Positions 53,808-61,003 of a DNA stretch of 64,000 bases are shown piece after piece (position 1 is the stretch's first letter; each line of letters begins with the position of its first letter). The stretch is from the NCBI GenBank assembly GCA_905207235.1, contig CAJLKN010000002.1, positions 91,511-155,510 on the forward strand. Direction: 5' to 3'. Source of the stretch: an uncultured Eubacteriales bacterium (GTDB lineage: Bacteria; Bacillota; Clostridia; Christensenellales; Borkfalkiaceae). The notes below the pieces were generated by a model that had not been told where the DNA came from, searched no databases, and worked only from the letters and a program-made list of their open reading frames with translations. Both the position numbers and the translations under genes were made by a program.

Positions 53808-54574
53808 TTCTTTACACCTCTGAACCTTGTATATTCACCCTTTCCCTGCAAGATATCATAAAGAATTTCCGGGTCGGAACCGTTTGCTATAATCATATCG
53901 GCTCCGCTTTCCGTACAGATTTTTGCAGCTTTTATCTTTGTCGCCATGCCGCCCGTTCCCAGGCTGGTGCCCGCGCCGCCTGCAAGGGCGAAAATACTTT
54001 CGTCCACTTTTTCCACGACGGGAATGAGGCGGGCGTTTTTATCCTTTCTGGGGTCAGCCGAATACAATCCGTCGATGTCGGAAAGGAGTATTAAAAGTTC
54101 CGCATTGAGGCTGACCGCAACTATCGCCGCGAGAGTATCGTTGTCGCCTACGGCGATTTCCGCCGTAGCAACGGTATCGTTTTCGTTGATGATGGGAAGC
54201 GCTCCGAGCTCGAGCAGCCTTTCTGTCGTATTGACGAAGTGCTCGCGTCTTTCCTCGTGCTCTATATCGTCGCCCGTTATGAGAATTTGCGCGACAGTAT
54301 GGTTATAATCGGAAAAAAGCCTGTCATAAACATACATAAGTTCGCATTGTCCGACCGCTGCGGCAGCCTGTTTTGAGGGCATGTCCGAAGGTCTTGACGC
54401 AAAACCGAGTTTGCTCACGCCCATAGCTATGGCGCCGGAAGAGACGACTACTATTTCTTCCCCCGCATTCTTTATATCGCTAATAACCTTGCAAAGGCGT
54501 TCGACGAGGCGAATATTGAGTTTTCCCGTGGGGTGCGCCAAAGTGGACGAACCAATTTTAATGACAATTCTCAT
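53804..54574 (-). CDS. proB: Glutamate 5-kinase
   Basis: First step of proline synthesis, phosphorylating glutamate. The 256-residue amino acid kinase has KIGSSTL at the N-terminus, VVSSGAIAMG near 50, and GTGGMATKIKAAKI near 205. There is no C-terminal PUA domain (forms with it are about 370 residues). The start must be ATG 54574, because the open frame to 54601 extends into the promoter. Only eight bases separate the -10 box from this ATG, so the mRNA is probably leaderless. Confidence 0.94.
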   Translation of the reverse strand: MRIVIKIGSSTLAHPTGKLNIRLVERLCKVISDIKNAGEEIVVVSSGAIAMGVSKLGFASRPSDMPSKQAAAAVGQCELMYVYDRLFSDYNHTVAQILITGDDIEHEERREHFVNTTERLLELGALPIINENDTVATAEIAVGDNDTLAAIVAVSLNAELLILLSDIDGLYSADPRKDKNARLIPVVEKVDESIFALAGGAGTSLGTGGMATKIKAAKICTESGADMIIANGSDPEILYDILQGKGEYTRFRGVKK

Positions 54575-54582
54575 ACAGATAT

Positions 54583-54611
54583 ATTCTAAGCTATTTTGCA
54601 AATCAAGTCAA
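54583..54611 (-). promoter_or_regulatory. Promoter of proB-proA placed directly at the start codon
   Basis: Minus-strand -35 TTGACT (54606-54611) and -10 TAGAAT (54583-54588), 17 bases apart. The expected transcription start falls on or within two bases of the proB ATG. Confidence 0.7.
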
Positions 54612-54619
54612 ACAAAAAC

Positions 54620-54652
54620 AAATAAAAAAGCCGCGCCCTGAGGCGCGGCTTT
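54620..54652 (-). terminator. Intrinsic terminator of gdhA
   Basis: 11-base stem AAAGCCGCGCC (54627-54637) and GGCGCGGCTTT (54642-54652) with CTGA loop; the minus strand continues TTTATTTG. Confidence 0.92.
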
Positions 54653-54665
54653 TATCCGCTTTTTA

Positions 54666-56000
54666 TTAAACAATACCCTGAGCCATCATAGCCGTGGCAA
54701 CTTTGACAAAGCCCGCTATGTTAGCGCCCATTACGTAATTGCCTTCGTAGCCGTATTCTTTGGCTGCGTTGTCGATATTGTGATAAATGTTTACCATTAT
54801 CTGCTTGAGTTTTGCGTCAACCTCTTCGAAAGTCCAGAACATTCTGCCCGAAGACTGAGCCATTTCGAGAGCGGAAGTTGCAACACCGCCTGCGTTTGCA
54901 GCCTTTGCGGGAAGGAATACGACGCCTGCCTTCTGGAAGACTTCGATTGCTTCGAGGTCGGAAGGCATGTTAGCGCCTTCTGCAACGTACTTGACGCCGT
55001 TTTTAACGAGCGTTTCAGCAGACTTCTTGTCGATTTCGTTCTGCGTTGCGCTGGGAAGAGCGATGTCGCAGGGGATAGTCCAGATGCCCTTGCAGCCTTC
55101 GGTGTATTTTGCACCCTTTACTCTCTCGGCGTATTCCTTTATTCTGCCGCGCTTAACTTCCTTGATATCCTTGATGACGTCGAGCTTTATGCCATCTGCG
55201 TCATAGATGTAGCCGTTGCTGTCGTACATTGCAACAACCTTCGCGCCGAGCTCCTGAGCTTTCTGGCAAGCGTAGATTGCAACGTTGCCCGAACCGGAAA
55301 TGACGACGGTCTTGCCCTTGAAGCTGTCGCCGCGCATTTTAAGCGCCTCTTCCGTGATATAAACGAGACCGTAGCCCGTAGCTTCAGTTCTGACGAGCGA
55401 ACCGCCGTAAGTAAGTCCTCTGCCCGTGAGCACGCCGACGTGTTCATTGCGTATTCTCTTATACTGACCGAAAAGGAAGCCGATTTCCCTTCCGCCTACT
55501 CCTATGTCGCCCGCGGGAACGTCGGTATCTGCGCCGACGTGGCGATAAAGTTCTGTCATGAAACTCTGGCAGAATGCCATTATTTCTCTGTCAGACTTGC
55601 CCTTGGGGTCGAAGTCGGAACCGCCCTTGCCGCCGCCGATGGGCAGACCTGTGAGGCTGTTTTTAAGTATCTGTTCAAGTCCGAGGAACTTGATTATTGA
55701 AAGATTTACGGAAGGATGGAAACGAAGACCTCCCTTGTAAGGACCTATTGCGCTGTTGAACTGTACTCGATAGCCTTTATTTACATGTGTCTTGCCGTTG
55801 TCATCTACCCAGGGAACGCGGAACATTACCACTCTTTCGGGCTCGACAAATCTTTCGAGAAGTCCCGCTTTTTCATATTCGGGATGAGCTTCTACCACGG
55901 GAGCAAGCGTAGTTAAAATTTCGGTAGCTGCCTGATGAAATTCAGGTTCGTTTGGATTGTGCTTTTTGAGGTTCTCAAGCACGGTCTCTACATATGTCAT
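54666..56000 (-). CDS. gdhA: Glutamate dehydrogenase (NADP-type, hexameric)
   Basis: Assimilates ammonia onto 2-oxoglutarate to give glutamate, the entry to the arginine and proline routes encoded nearby. The 444-residue protein has the substrate-site motif PIGGGKGGSDFDPKGKSD with catalytic lysine, the GDIGVGGREIGF segment, and the Rossmann GSGNVA motif. Length and signature indicate the small hexameric class, usually NADP-dependent. ATG 56000 has AAGGAG six bases upstream; the longer frame to 56045 has none. Confidence 0.96.
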   Translation of the reverse strand: MTYVETVLENLKKHNPNEPEFHQAATEILTTLAPVVEAHPEYEKAGLLERFVEPERVVMFRVPWVDDNGKTHVNKGYRVQFNSAIGPYKGGLRFHPSVNLSIIKFLGLEQILKNSLTGLPIGGGKGGSDFDPKGKSDREIMAFCQSFMTELYRHVGADTDVPAGDIGVGGREIGFLFGQYKRIRNEHVGVLTGRGLTYGGSLVRTEATGYGLVYITEEALKMRGDSFKGKTVVISGSGNVAIYACQKAQELGAKVVAMYDSNGYIYDADGIKLDVIKDIKEVKRGRIKEYAERVKGAKYTEGCKGIWTIPCDIALPSATQNEIDKKSAETLVKNGVKYVAEGANMPSDLEAIEVFQKAGVVFLPAKAANAGGVATSALEMAQSSGRMFWTFEEVDAKLKQIMVNIYHNIDNAAKEYGYEGNYVMGANIAGFVKVATAMMAQGIV

Positions 56001-56075
56001 ACTTTTCTCCTTATCGCAAACCTTGTTTGCATAAATTTTTCTCATAGATATTGCCGTAAAAATTACGACTGTTTA

Positions 56076-56104
56076 AGTATAACATAATTTCTGAAATTAT
56101 ACAA
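56076..56104 (-). promoter_or_regulatory. Promoter of gdhA
   Basis: Minus-strand -35 TTGTAT (56099-56104) and -10 TATACT (56076-56081), 17-base spacing, with a leader of about 70 bases. Confidence 0.65.
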
Positions 56105-56164
56105 ATTTTATGCATTAAATGCATTATTTCAATAAGTTATAACTGGTATAAGTGTTATTTATAT

Positions 56165-57085
56165 TTATTTTGAGAAATACACGCTCTCGGCGGTATCGCG
56201 GAAAACCGACTGAAGTTCGCTCTGCGTAAACACACCGCTCTTTTCAATATAGTCCGCAAGGTGGACATAGCTGTCGCGACAGAGGTTGCCGGGGGCGTCG
56301 GTGCCGAACATCAGTTTGTCTGCGCCAACAATGTTTTTTGCAATTTCAAGGTATTTTGCCGCGCCGCGGTAAGGGTACTGCTCATGCTGATTATGCGCGA
56401 GGGAAGCTATGTCAAAGTAAACATTATTGAGCGCAAAACGCGCAATTTCCCTTTCAAAAAGCTGCTCGTCGCGCGGTTGAGGCGCAAGGAGATGACAAAT
56501 TACGAATGTAACCTGCGGGTATTTTTTTACGGCAGAAGCGAGCGCTTCGGTCTGCCAGCAGCAATTTCGCGGTCTTCCGATATCTATAACGAAGGTAAGA
56601 CCGTTGTCCGCGGCATATTTATACTGGGCGTTCATGACGTCGCCGTCGAGATCAATCGGCGGATGATACGCCATAAGCCCCGAACCGTTGCTCACTTCAA
56701 ATTTAACTGCCCTGAAATTAAGTTCTTTAAAAAGGTGTCTTTTAACGTCCTCCGCACGCGCGCAAAATGGGTCATAGCTCCCCGCGCCGATAAATCTTTC
56801 GGGATATTTATTCACCGCTTCGGCGGTGTATTCATTCTGAAATCCGAAAAACTGCCCCTGTAACAATACAGCTTTTTCGACGCCGTTTTCATCCATAATT
56901 TTTATAAGTTTCTCGGGAGAAAATCCATAATCGCCGTATTCGGGCGGTATCATGGCAAAAGTCTGCCCGTCTGCATAGCGAGCCATGCCTTTGCCTATCC
57001 CCCTCAGTTCTCCGCGCGAAGTGAAACCGGCAATATACTGTACGACGTGTGCGTGAGCGTCGATAATTCCGCCTTTAATATTCAT
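56165..57085 (-). CDS. Amidohydrolase-family metal-dependent hydrolase (PF04909 type)
   Basis: TIM-barrel hydrolase or decarboxylase of the amidohydrolase_2 group. The metal-binding DAHAH motif is at residues 9-13, a conserved barrel His follows in VICHLLAPQ, and the late metal Asp is in FGTDAPGN. The 306-residue length fits the family. Substrate unknown; the neighbours gdhA and a divergent amidase give no clear pathway. A TAA codon stands immediately before the ATG, fixing the start, but no ribosome site is at normal distance; GGAGG lies 28 bases upstream beside two competing hairpins. Confidence 0.85.
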   Translation of the reverse strand: MNIKGGIIDAHAHVVQYIAGFTSRGELRGIGKGMARYADGQTFAMIPPEYGDYGFSPEKLIKIMDENGVEKAVLLQGQFFGFQNEYTAEAVNKYPERFIGAGSYDPFCARAEDVKRHLFKELNFRAVKFEVSNGSGLMAYHPPIDLDGDVMNAQYKYAADNGLTFVIDIGRPRNCCWQTEALASAVKKYPQVTFVICHLLAPQPRDEQLFEREIARFALNNVYFDIASLAHNQHEQYPYRGAAKYLEIAKNIVGADKLMFGTDAPGNLCRDSYVHLADYIEKSGVFTQSELQSVFRDTAESVYFSK

Positions 57086-57096
57086 TTATGCATAAA

Positions 57097-57122
57097 TCCG
57101 TATAAACGGACTACCTCCGTTT
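57097..57122 (-). promoter_or_regulatory. Leader with two mutually exclusive hairpins and a displaced GGAGG
   Basis: In the minus-strand leader, AAACGGA can pair with TCCGTTT (57104-57122), partly burying GGAGG (57114-57118). Alternatively TCCGT (57106-57110) pairs with ACGGA (57097-57101) across a TTAT loop, leaving GGAGG free and shortening its distance to the ATG. The two helices share bases and cannot coexist. Confidence 0.4.
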
Positions 57123-57135
57123 TTTTATTTTTCCC

Positions 57136-57164
57136 ATTATAGCACGTGATAAAAATTTTTTCAA
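57136..57164 (-). promoter_or_regulatory. Promoter of the amidohydrolase gene
   Basis: Minus-strand -35 TTGAAA (57159-57164) and -10 TATAAT (57136-57141) separated by 17 bases; leader about 45 bases. Confidence 0.7.
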
Positions 57165-57214
57165 TATCTCATGCAGCCGAACGCGGCGAGGTAAAAATTA
57201 CATAATATGTTATT

Positions 57215-57697
57215 ATGATAATAGCTTATGACAGACAGTCCGCAGTACAATACGCCAAGAAATGGGCGTTCAAAAGAAATCCGCTATACTACAATTTTGA
57301 CAAAATCGGCGGAGACTGCACAAACTTTGCTTCTCAATGCATTTTTGCAGGCTGCGGGATAATGAATTATGAACCGCTCTTCGGCTGGTATTACATAGAC
57401 GTAAACAATCGCACTCCATCATGGACGGGCGTTCAGTATCTTTATAATTTTCTTGTAGATAACCTTTCGACGGGTCCGTTCGCCGTGGAAACCCCGCTTG
57501 AACATCTGATGCCGGGCGATATAATTCAGCTTGGAACGGCTACAAACGATTTTTATCACTCCCCCGTTGTCGTCGCGATTAAATCGGGAAAAATTTATAT
57601 TGCCGCGCACAGCGACGACGCATTTATGCGCCCGCTTTCTTCCTACAACTTTGCGAAAGCGCGCGGAATTCATATAATAGGCGCAAGAACAGAATAA
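57215..57697 (+). CDS. Small amidase-domain protein (PF12671, Amidase_6 type)
   Basis: A 160-residue protein consisting only of the putative amidase domain. It starts YDRQSAVQYAKKWA, has the catalytic-type Cys in GGDCTNFASQ (Cys35), and a His in YHSPVVVA followed by an AAHSDD segment. This fold is NlpC/P60-like and in Bacillota is often found on secreted wall-active proteins. Here there is no signal peptide or membrane helix. The ATG has only a distant GAGG. It is followed by a long gene-free region. Confidence 0.82.
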   Translation: MIIAYDRQSAVQYAKKWAFKRNPLYYNFDKIGGDCTNFASQCIFAGCGIMNYEPLFGWYYIDVNNRTPSWTGVQYLYNFLVDNLSTGPFAVETPLEHLMPGDIIQLGTATNDFYHSPVVVAIKSGKIYIAAHSDDAFMRPLSSYNFAKARGIHIIGARTE

Positions 57698-58078
57698 ATT
57701 TAACCCGCTTATTAAGGGCTGATTTATGTAAGGTATTCCTTATAAGTAAGAAATATCTGTAATTTTTAGGGAATGTTTATCATATAAAACAACCATTGGC
57801 AATCTGTCAAAATAATCTTTGACAATCTGCGGCAAACGATTTTGCATTTGAGTTTTTTATTAGTGATTATTTTAAATATAACGTACCGTAAGTCATAATG
57901 CCGCGCATGCTCGAAACCAGCGCAACAACGCGGAGTTATTAGTTTACAGTAAAAGGAAATGAGCGGTCTGTCAGGCGAACAAACGTAGATAAAACACGCT
58001 TTAAGCCTGAGCTCTTTGCTGGCAATTAGCAAATTTTTGTACAATACTGCCCGCAGTAAGTTCGATTAATCATAATGG
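57698..58078. other. Gene-free stretch ahead of the small-RNA units
   Basis: No coding frame is convincing. It holds a perfect inverted repeat TGTCAAA-N6-TTTGACA at 57805-57824, and a weak terminator-like hairpin TTTGCT/AGCAAA at 58015-58033 followed by TTTTTG. Confidence 0.45.
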
Positions 58079-58188
58079 TTGACTTTTTTATTAAATTTGA
58101 ATAAAATATATATGCAACAGAAATGTTGTATTGAAGGCAAGTAACGCAAGTTGGTAGGTTCTCAACCTACGGGCTTACTTGCTTTTTT
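58079..58188 (+). ncRNA. Putative small RNA 1: promoter, GAAA-capped 5' hairpin and terminator
   Basis: A complete transcription unit without an open frame. The promoter is TTGACT (58079-58084), 17 bases, TAAAAT (58102-58107). The RNA should begin near 58112-58114 with an eight-pair hairpin closed by a GAAA tetraloop (58112-58131). Then comes an eight-pair outer helix GCAAGTAA/TTACTTGC (58137-58144 with 58175-58182) enclosing a seven-pair hairpin GTAGGTT/AACCTAC, and a T-run (58183-58188). Predicted length is about 75 bases. The promoter and first hairpin are repeated at 58418-58469 with 47 of 52 bases identical. No known family recognised. Confidence 0.72.
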
Positions 58189-58237
58189 ATTTTTTCTTTA
58201 CGAGCCCCTCATTCAGTCTTAATTTATCTTTGAAACA

Positions 58238-58338
58238 TGTTATAATATATATGACATCGCAATTTGCTAATAAAGCAAAGACTTTTACGCCGACATAATT
58301 GCGGCATTGTCCCGAGTGATTTAATCTCTGGGTTTTTT
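58238..58338 (+). ncRNA. Putative small RNA 2: extended -10 promoter and terminator
   Basis: TGTTATAAT (58238-58246) is an extended -10 box; the -35 is weak. The predicted transcript starts near 58252 and ends at a terminator: CCC-GAG (58311-58316) pairs with CTC-T-GGG (58326-58332) with one bulged base, followed by TTTTTT. Inside are TTTGC/GCAAA and GCCG/CGGC hairpins. It lacks the shared 5' hairpin of its two neighbours, so it is of another type. About 87 bases long, no open frame. Confidence 0.55.
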
Positions 58339-58418
58339 ATACTATTTTTACGATTGTCGTAAATATACGTGTTATTGTTTTCAATCTCTACCTATTCGTC
58401 TTATTTTTAACATTATTG

Positions 58419-58531
58419 TTGACTTTTTTATAAAATTTGTGTAAAATATGTTTGCAACAGAAATGTTGTGTTTGGAAGCGTTGCAACTTTTGCTTGGCGG
58501 GGCTTAATCCGCATGGCGCGCTTCCTTTTTT
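58419..58531 (+). ncRNA. Putative small RNA 3: paralogue of small RNA 1
   Basis: The promoter TTGACT (58419-58424), 17 bases, TAAAAT (58442-58447) and the 5' hairpin CAACA-GAAA-TGTTG (58455-58468) are nearly identical to small RNA 1. The body differs: an outer helix GGAAGCG/CGCTTCC (58474-58480 with 58519-58525) encloses two hairpins, GCAA/TTGC and GCGG/CCGC, then TTTTTT. The terminator helix is thus conserved in position and shape but not in sequence. Predicted length is about 80 bases. A 65-codon open frame overlaps it but has no ribosome site. Confidence 0.72.
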
Positions 58532-58695
58532 ATGATTTTCATTCTTTTACATGCCAATTTATTCAATTTTCCGTTATCTTCCAAGCATATTATTTATTCA
58601 TAACCTCGCAAGAGAATAACAATGCAAATTATCTCGCCTGTTCTCCGCAGTCAATTTGGCAGTAAGCGGCGAAACTTTCCTTGCATTTTTTTTGT

Positions 58696-58734
58696 GCCGT
58701 TCTTTTTCAGAGCGGCGATTTTTATTTTTTGGTT
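58696..58734 (+). terminator. Terminator of a fourth possible transcript
   Basis: Eight-pair stem GCCGTTCT (58696-58703) and AGAGCGGC (58709-58716, one U-G pair), then GATTTTTATTTTTT. No promoter is convincing between it and small RNA 3, so it may end a further small RNA or read-through. Confidence 0.75.
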
Positions 58735-58928
58735 AATGTAAAAGGTTTAATATCTGGCGAAATACTCTTTTCGGATGCAAGCAATTAATTTTTAAAACGC
58801 CAGATTTTGATTGACAAAAGGTTCTACTGCTATCATTGCTCCGCTTGTTTGAGTAAAAAGTCTTCCAAGACGACGATTAATTACCCCACTATTTACCCCA
58901 GCAATTATATTTACGCAAAAAAAATGGG
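58735..58928. other. Remaining gene-free sequence before tRNA-Ser
   Basis: Contains an inverted repeat ATCTGGCG (58752-58759) and CGCCAGAT (58798-58805), the latter followed by TTTTG, with 38 bases between the arms. No coding frame or promoter is convincing. Confidence 0.4.
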
Positions 58929-58974
58929 CTATATCCTGTGTCTCTCATTGCATAAAAACACAAAATATAGCCAT
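58914..58974 (-). terminator. Terminator of tRNA-Ser
   Basis: On the minus strand GGCTATAT and ATATAGCC (outer helix), with an inner TGTGT/ACACA pairing, precede a run of eight T (58917-58924). Confidence 0.8.
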
Positions 58975-59063
58975 GGCGCAGAGAAGAGGATTCGAACCTC
59001 CGTACGTGTTCCCACGTAACACGATTTCGAGTCGTGCGCATTCGACCACTCTGCCATCTCTGC
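58974..59063 (-). tRNA. tRNA-Ser (anticodon CGA)
   Basis: Minus-strand class II tRNA. The acceptor GCAGAGA pairs with TCTCTGC, the anticodon arm is CACGA-CTCGAAA-TCGTG with anticodon CGA, and there is a long variable arm (TACGTGGGAACACGTA). The T-arm is GGTTCGAATCC. Discriminator G and an encoded CCA follow. It reads UCG. Confidence 0.96.
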
Positions 59064-59074
59064 ACGACTTAATT

Positions 59075-59103
59075 ATTTTATAACATACTTTAAAAAATTT
59101 CAA
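59075..59103 (-). promoter_or_regulatory. Promoter of tRNA-Ser
   Basis: Minus-strand -35 TTGAAA (59098-59103) and -10 TAAAAT (59075-59080), 17-base spacing, 12 bases before the mature 5' end. Confidence 0.6.
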
Positions 59104-59284
59104 GCATTTTTGACCGCTTATATTCAACAATCTTAAATTTTGTCAATTACAAGCCCTGCCTGATAATTTTATATATTTACTAAAAATTGTTCCATTCAAC
59201 AGGATATTCAAAAAGATAATAATATATGAAAATATAGTCCGACATTATTTTAAATGCATATGCTTTAAGCATTATGCAATTTGA

Positions 59285-59313
59285 TTGACATAATCGGGCG
59301 CAGAATATATAAT
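59285..59313 (+). promoter_or_regulatory. Consensus promoter of ilvA-ridA
   Basis: TTGACA (59285-59290), 17 bases, TATAAT (59308-59313), a perfect match, with a leader of about 27 bases. There is no room for a T-box. Confidence 0.85.
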
Positions 59314-59346
59314 ATTTTGTATATTTATTAATTTCGAAGGTACAAA

Positions 59347-60549
59347 ATGTTAAGTTTAGACAAAGTGTATCATGCACATTATGTGCTTAAAGACGCAATA
59401 AGACAGACGGATATGATATATTCGCCCGTCCTCTCCGAAGAGAGCGGCTGCGAAGTTTATTTAAAGACCGAAAACCTGCAGATAACGGGCTCATTCAAGG
59501 TCCGCGGCGCTTACTACAAGATTTCCCAGCTCAACGAAGACGAAAAAGCCCGCGGCGTAGTCGCATGCTCGGCAGGCAATCACGCGCAGGGCGTTGCGCT
59601 GGCTTCGAAAAAATTCGGCATAAAATCTATAATATGCATGCCCGACGGCGCTCCCATTTCCAAAGTTGAAGCCACAAAGAGCTACGGCGCAGAAGTTAAA
59701 CTCGTTCCCGGCGTCTATGACGACGCGCATAATTATGCCGAAAAACTTAAAGAAGAAAAGGGTTACACATTCATTCACCCCTTCGACGACGAGGATGTAA
59801 TCGCAGGTCAGGGCACTATAGGTCTGGAAATAATAGATCAGCTCAAAGACGTTGACGCAATAGTCGTACCTATCGGCGGCGGCGGACTTGCCTCGGGCGT
59901 GGCTTTCGCAGTAAAGTCACTCAACCCCAAGGTAAAAGTTTACGGCGTTCAGTCCTCCGGCGCGCCCTCCATGCTCAATTCGGTCGAGCACAAAAAAATC
60001 GAATGCCTCCCCTCCGTTTCTACCATTGCAGACGGCATTGCGGTAAAAGAGCCGGGTAAACTTACTTTCGAGCTTTGCTCAAAATATCTCGATAAAATCG
60101 TCTCGGTAACCGACGACCAGGTTTCGGCGGCGATACTTGCGCTCATAGAAAAGCAGAAAATGATTGCAGAAGGCGCGGGCGCGGTAGGACTTGCCGCAGT
60201 CATGTTCGGCAAAATTCCCGACATCAAGGGCAAAAAAGTCGTTTGCCTCATTTCGGGCGGCAACATCGACGTTACCATACTTTCAAGAGTAATCAGCCGC
60301 GGACTTCTCATGAGCGGCAGACAGTGCTCTCTCACCCTCGAACTTCTGGACAAACCCGGACAGCTTGTCGGCGTTTCCACGGTAATAGCTCAATGCGGAG
60401 GCAACGTTACAGCCGTTCTGCACGAAAGAACCAACGAAGGCAGCGCGGTAAACGGCTGCTACCTTAAATTGCAGATTGAAACGCGCGATGCAAAACATAT
60501 AAACGAAATCAAGCGCAAACTTGCAGAAAACGGATTTAAAGTTTTATAA
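59347..60549 (+). CDS. ilvA: Threonine ammonia-lyase (threonine deaminase)
   Basis: PLP enzyme converting threonine to 2-oxobutyrate and ammonia, first step toward isoleucine. The PLP lysine is Lys51 in GSFKVRGAYYKI, the phosphate loop is PIGGGGLASG, and a single C-terminal ACT domain (about 325-400; CSLTLELLDKPGQLVGV) is present. This 400-residue form is intermediate between catabolic TdcB and two-ACT IlvA; the ACT domain suggests allosteric control. It is followed after ten bases by ridA. Confidence 0.94.
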   Translation: MLSLDKVYHAHYVLKDAIRQTDMIYSPVLSEESGCEVYLKTENLQITGSFKVRGAYYKISQLNEDEKARGVVACSAGNHAQGVALASKKFGIKSIICMPDGAPISKVEATKSYGAEVKLVPGVYDDAHNYAEKLKEEKGYTFIHPFDDEDVIAGQGTIGLEIIDQLKDVDAIVVPIGGGGLASGVAFAVKSLNPKVKVYGVQSSGAPSMLNSVEHKKIECLPSVSTIADGIAVKEPGKLTFELCSKYLDKIVSVTDDQVSAAILALIEKQKMIAEGAGAVGLAAVMFGKIPDIKGKKVVCLISGGNIDVTILSRVISRGLLMSGRQCSLTLELLDKPGQLVGVSTVIAQCGGNVTAVLHERTNEGSAVNGCYLKLQIETRDAKHINEIKRKLAENGFKVL

Positions 60550-60559
60550 GGAGATATAA

Positions 60560-60931
60560 ATGAAAACCGTAAGCACTTCCGCCGCTCCCGCGGCAATAGG
60601 ACCTTATTCCCAGGCTAAAATATGCGGCAACCTCGTCTTCACTTCCGGTCAGATACCCGCTGACCCTCAGACGGGCGCAATAACCGCCGAAAACATAACC
60701 GAACAGACGCACCGCGCTTGCAAAAATGTCAAAGCGCTTCTCGAAGCCGCAGGCTCTTCCATGGATAAGGTAATAAAGACTGTCTGCTTCCTCGCAGACA
60801 TTGCCGATTTTGCAGAATTCAACGAAGTTTATAAGGAATATTTCACGTCATGTCCCGCACGCAGCTGTGTTGCAGTAAAGGATATTCCCAAGGGTTGCCT
60901 CGTAGAAATAGAGGCTATAGCCGAACTTTAA
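60560..60931 (+). CDS. ridA: Reactive intermediate deaminase RidA
   Basis: Trimeric enzyme hydrolysing enamine/imine intermediates released by PLP enzymes such as threonine deaminase. The 123-residue protein has AAPAAIGPYSQAKICGNLVFTSGQIP, the conserved Arg in CPARSCVAV and the C-terminal VEIEAIA. A GGAG ribosome site overlaps the ilvA 3' end. Co-transcription with ilvA matches its known protective role. Confidence 0.96.
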   Translation: MKTVSTSAAPAAIGPYSQAKICGNLVFTSGQIPADPQTGAITAENITEQTHRACKNVKALLEAAGSSMDKVIKTVCFLADIADFAEFNEVYKEYFTSCPARSCVAVKDIPKGCLVEIEAIAEL

Positions 60932-60948
60932 ACTTTTAAGTATTAAAT

Positions 60949-60977
60949 TTGACTTATCAAACCGTTTGCGTTATAAT
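60949..60977 (+). promoter_or_regulatory. Promoter of the first degV gene
   Basis: TTGACT (60949-60954), 17 bases, TATAAT (60972-60977), start expected near 60984. Confidence 0.8.
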
Positions 60978-61003
60978 TTACTCAACTTATAAGAGAGGTA
61001 ACC

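Noticed and set aside
57104..57126. Plus-strand terminator (AAACGGA/TCCGTTT plus T-run)
   Set aside because: No plus-strand transcript leads into it; the T-run is better read as the A-rich 5' leader of the amidohydrolase mRNA on the minus strand.
57766..58044. Minus-strand 92-codon frame in the gene-free region
   Set aside because: No ribosome site, composition not protein-like, and it ends in AT-rich sequence without conserved motifs.
58468..58665. Plus-strand 65-codon frame overlapping small RNA 3
   Set aside because: It begins inside the 5' hairpin of the putative RNA, passes through its terminator, and lacks a ribosome site.
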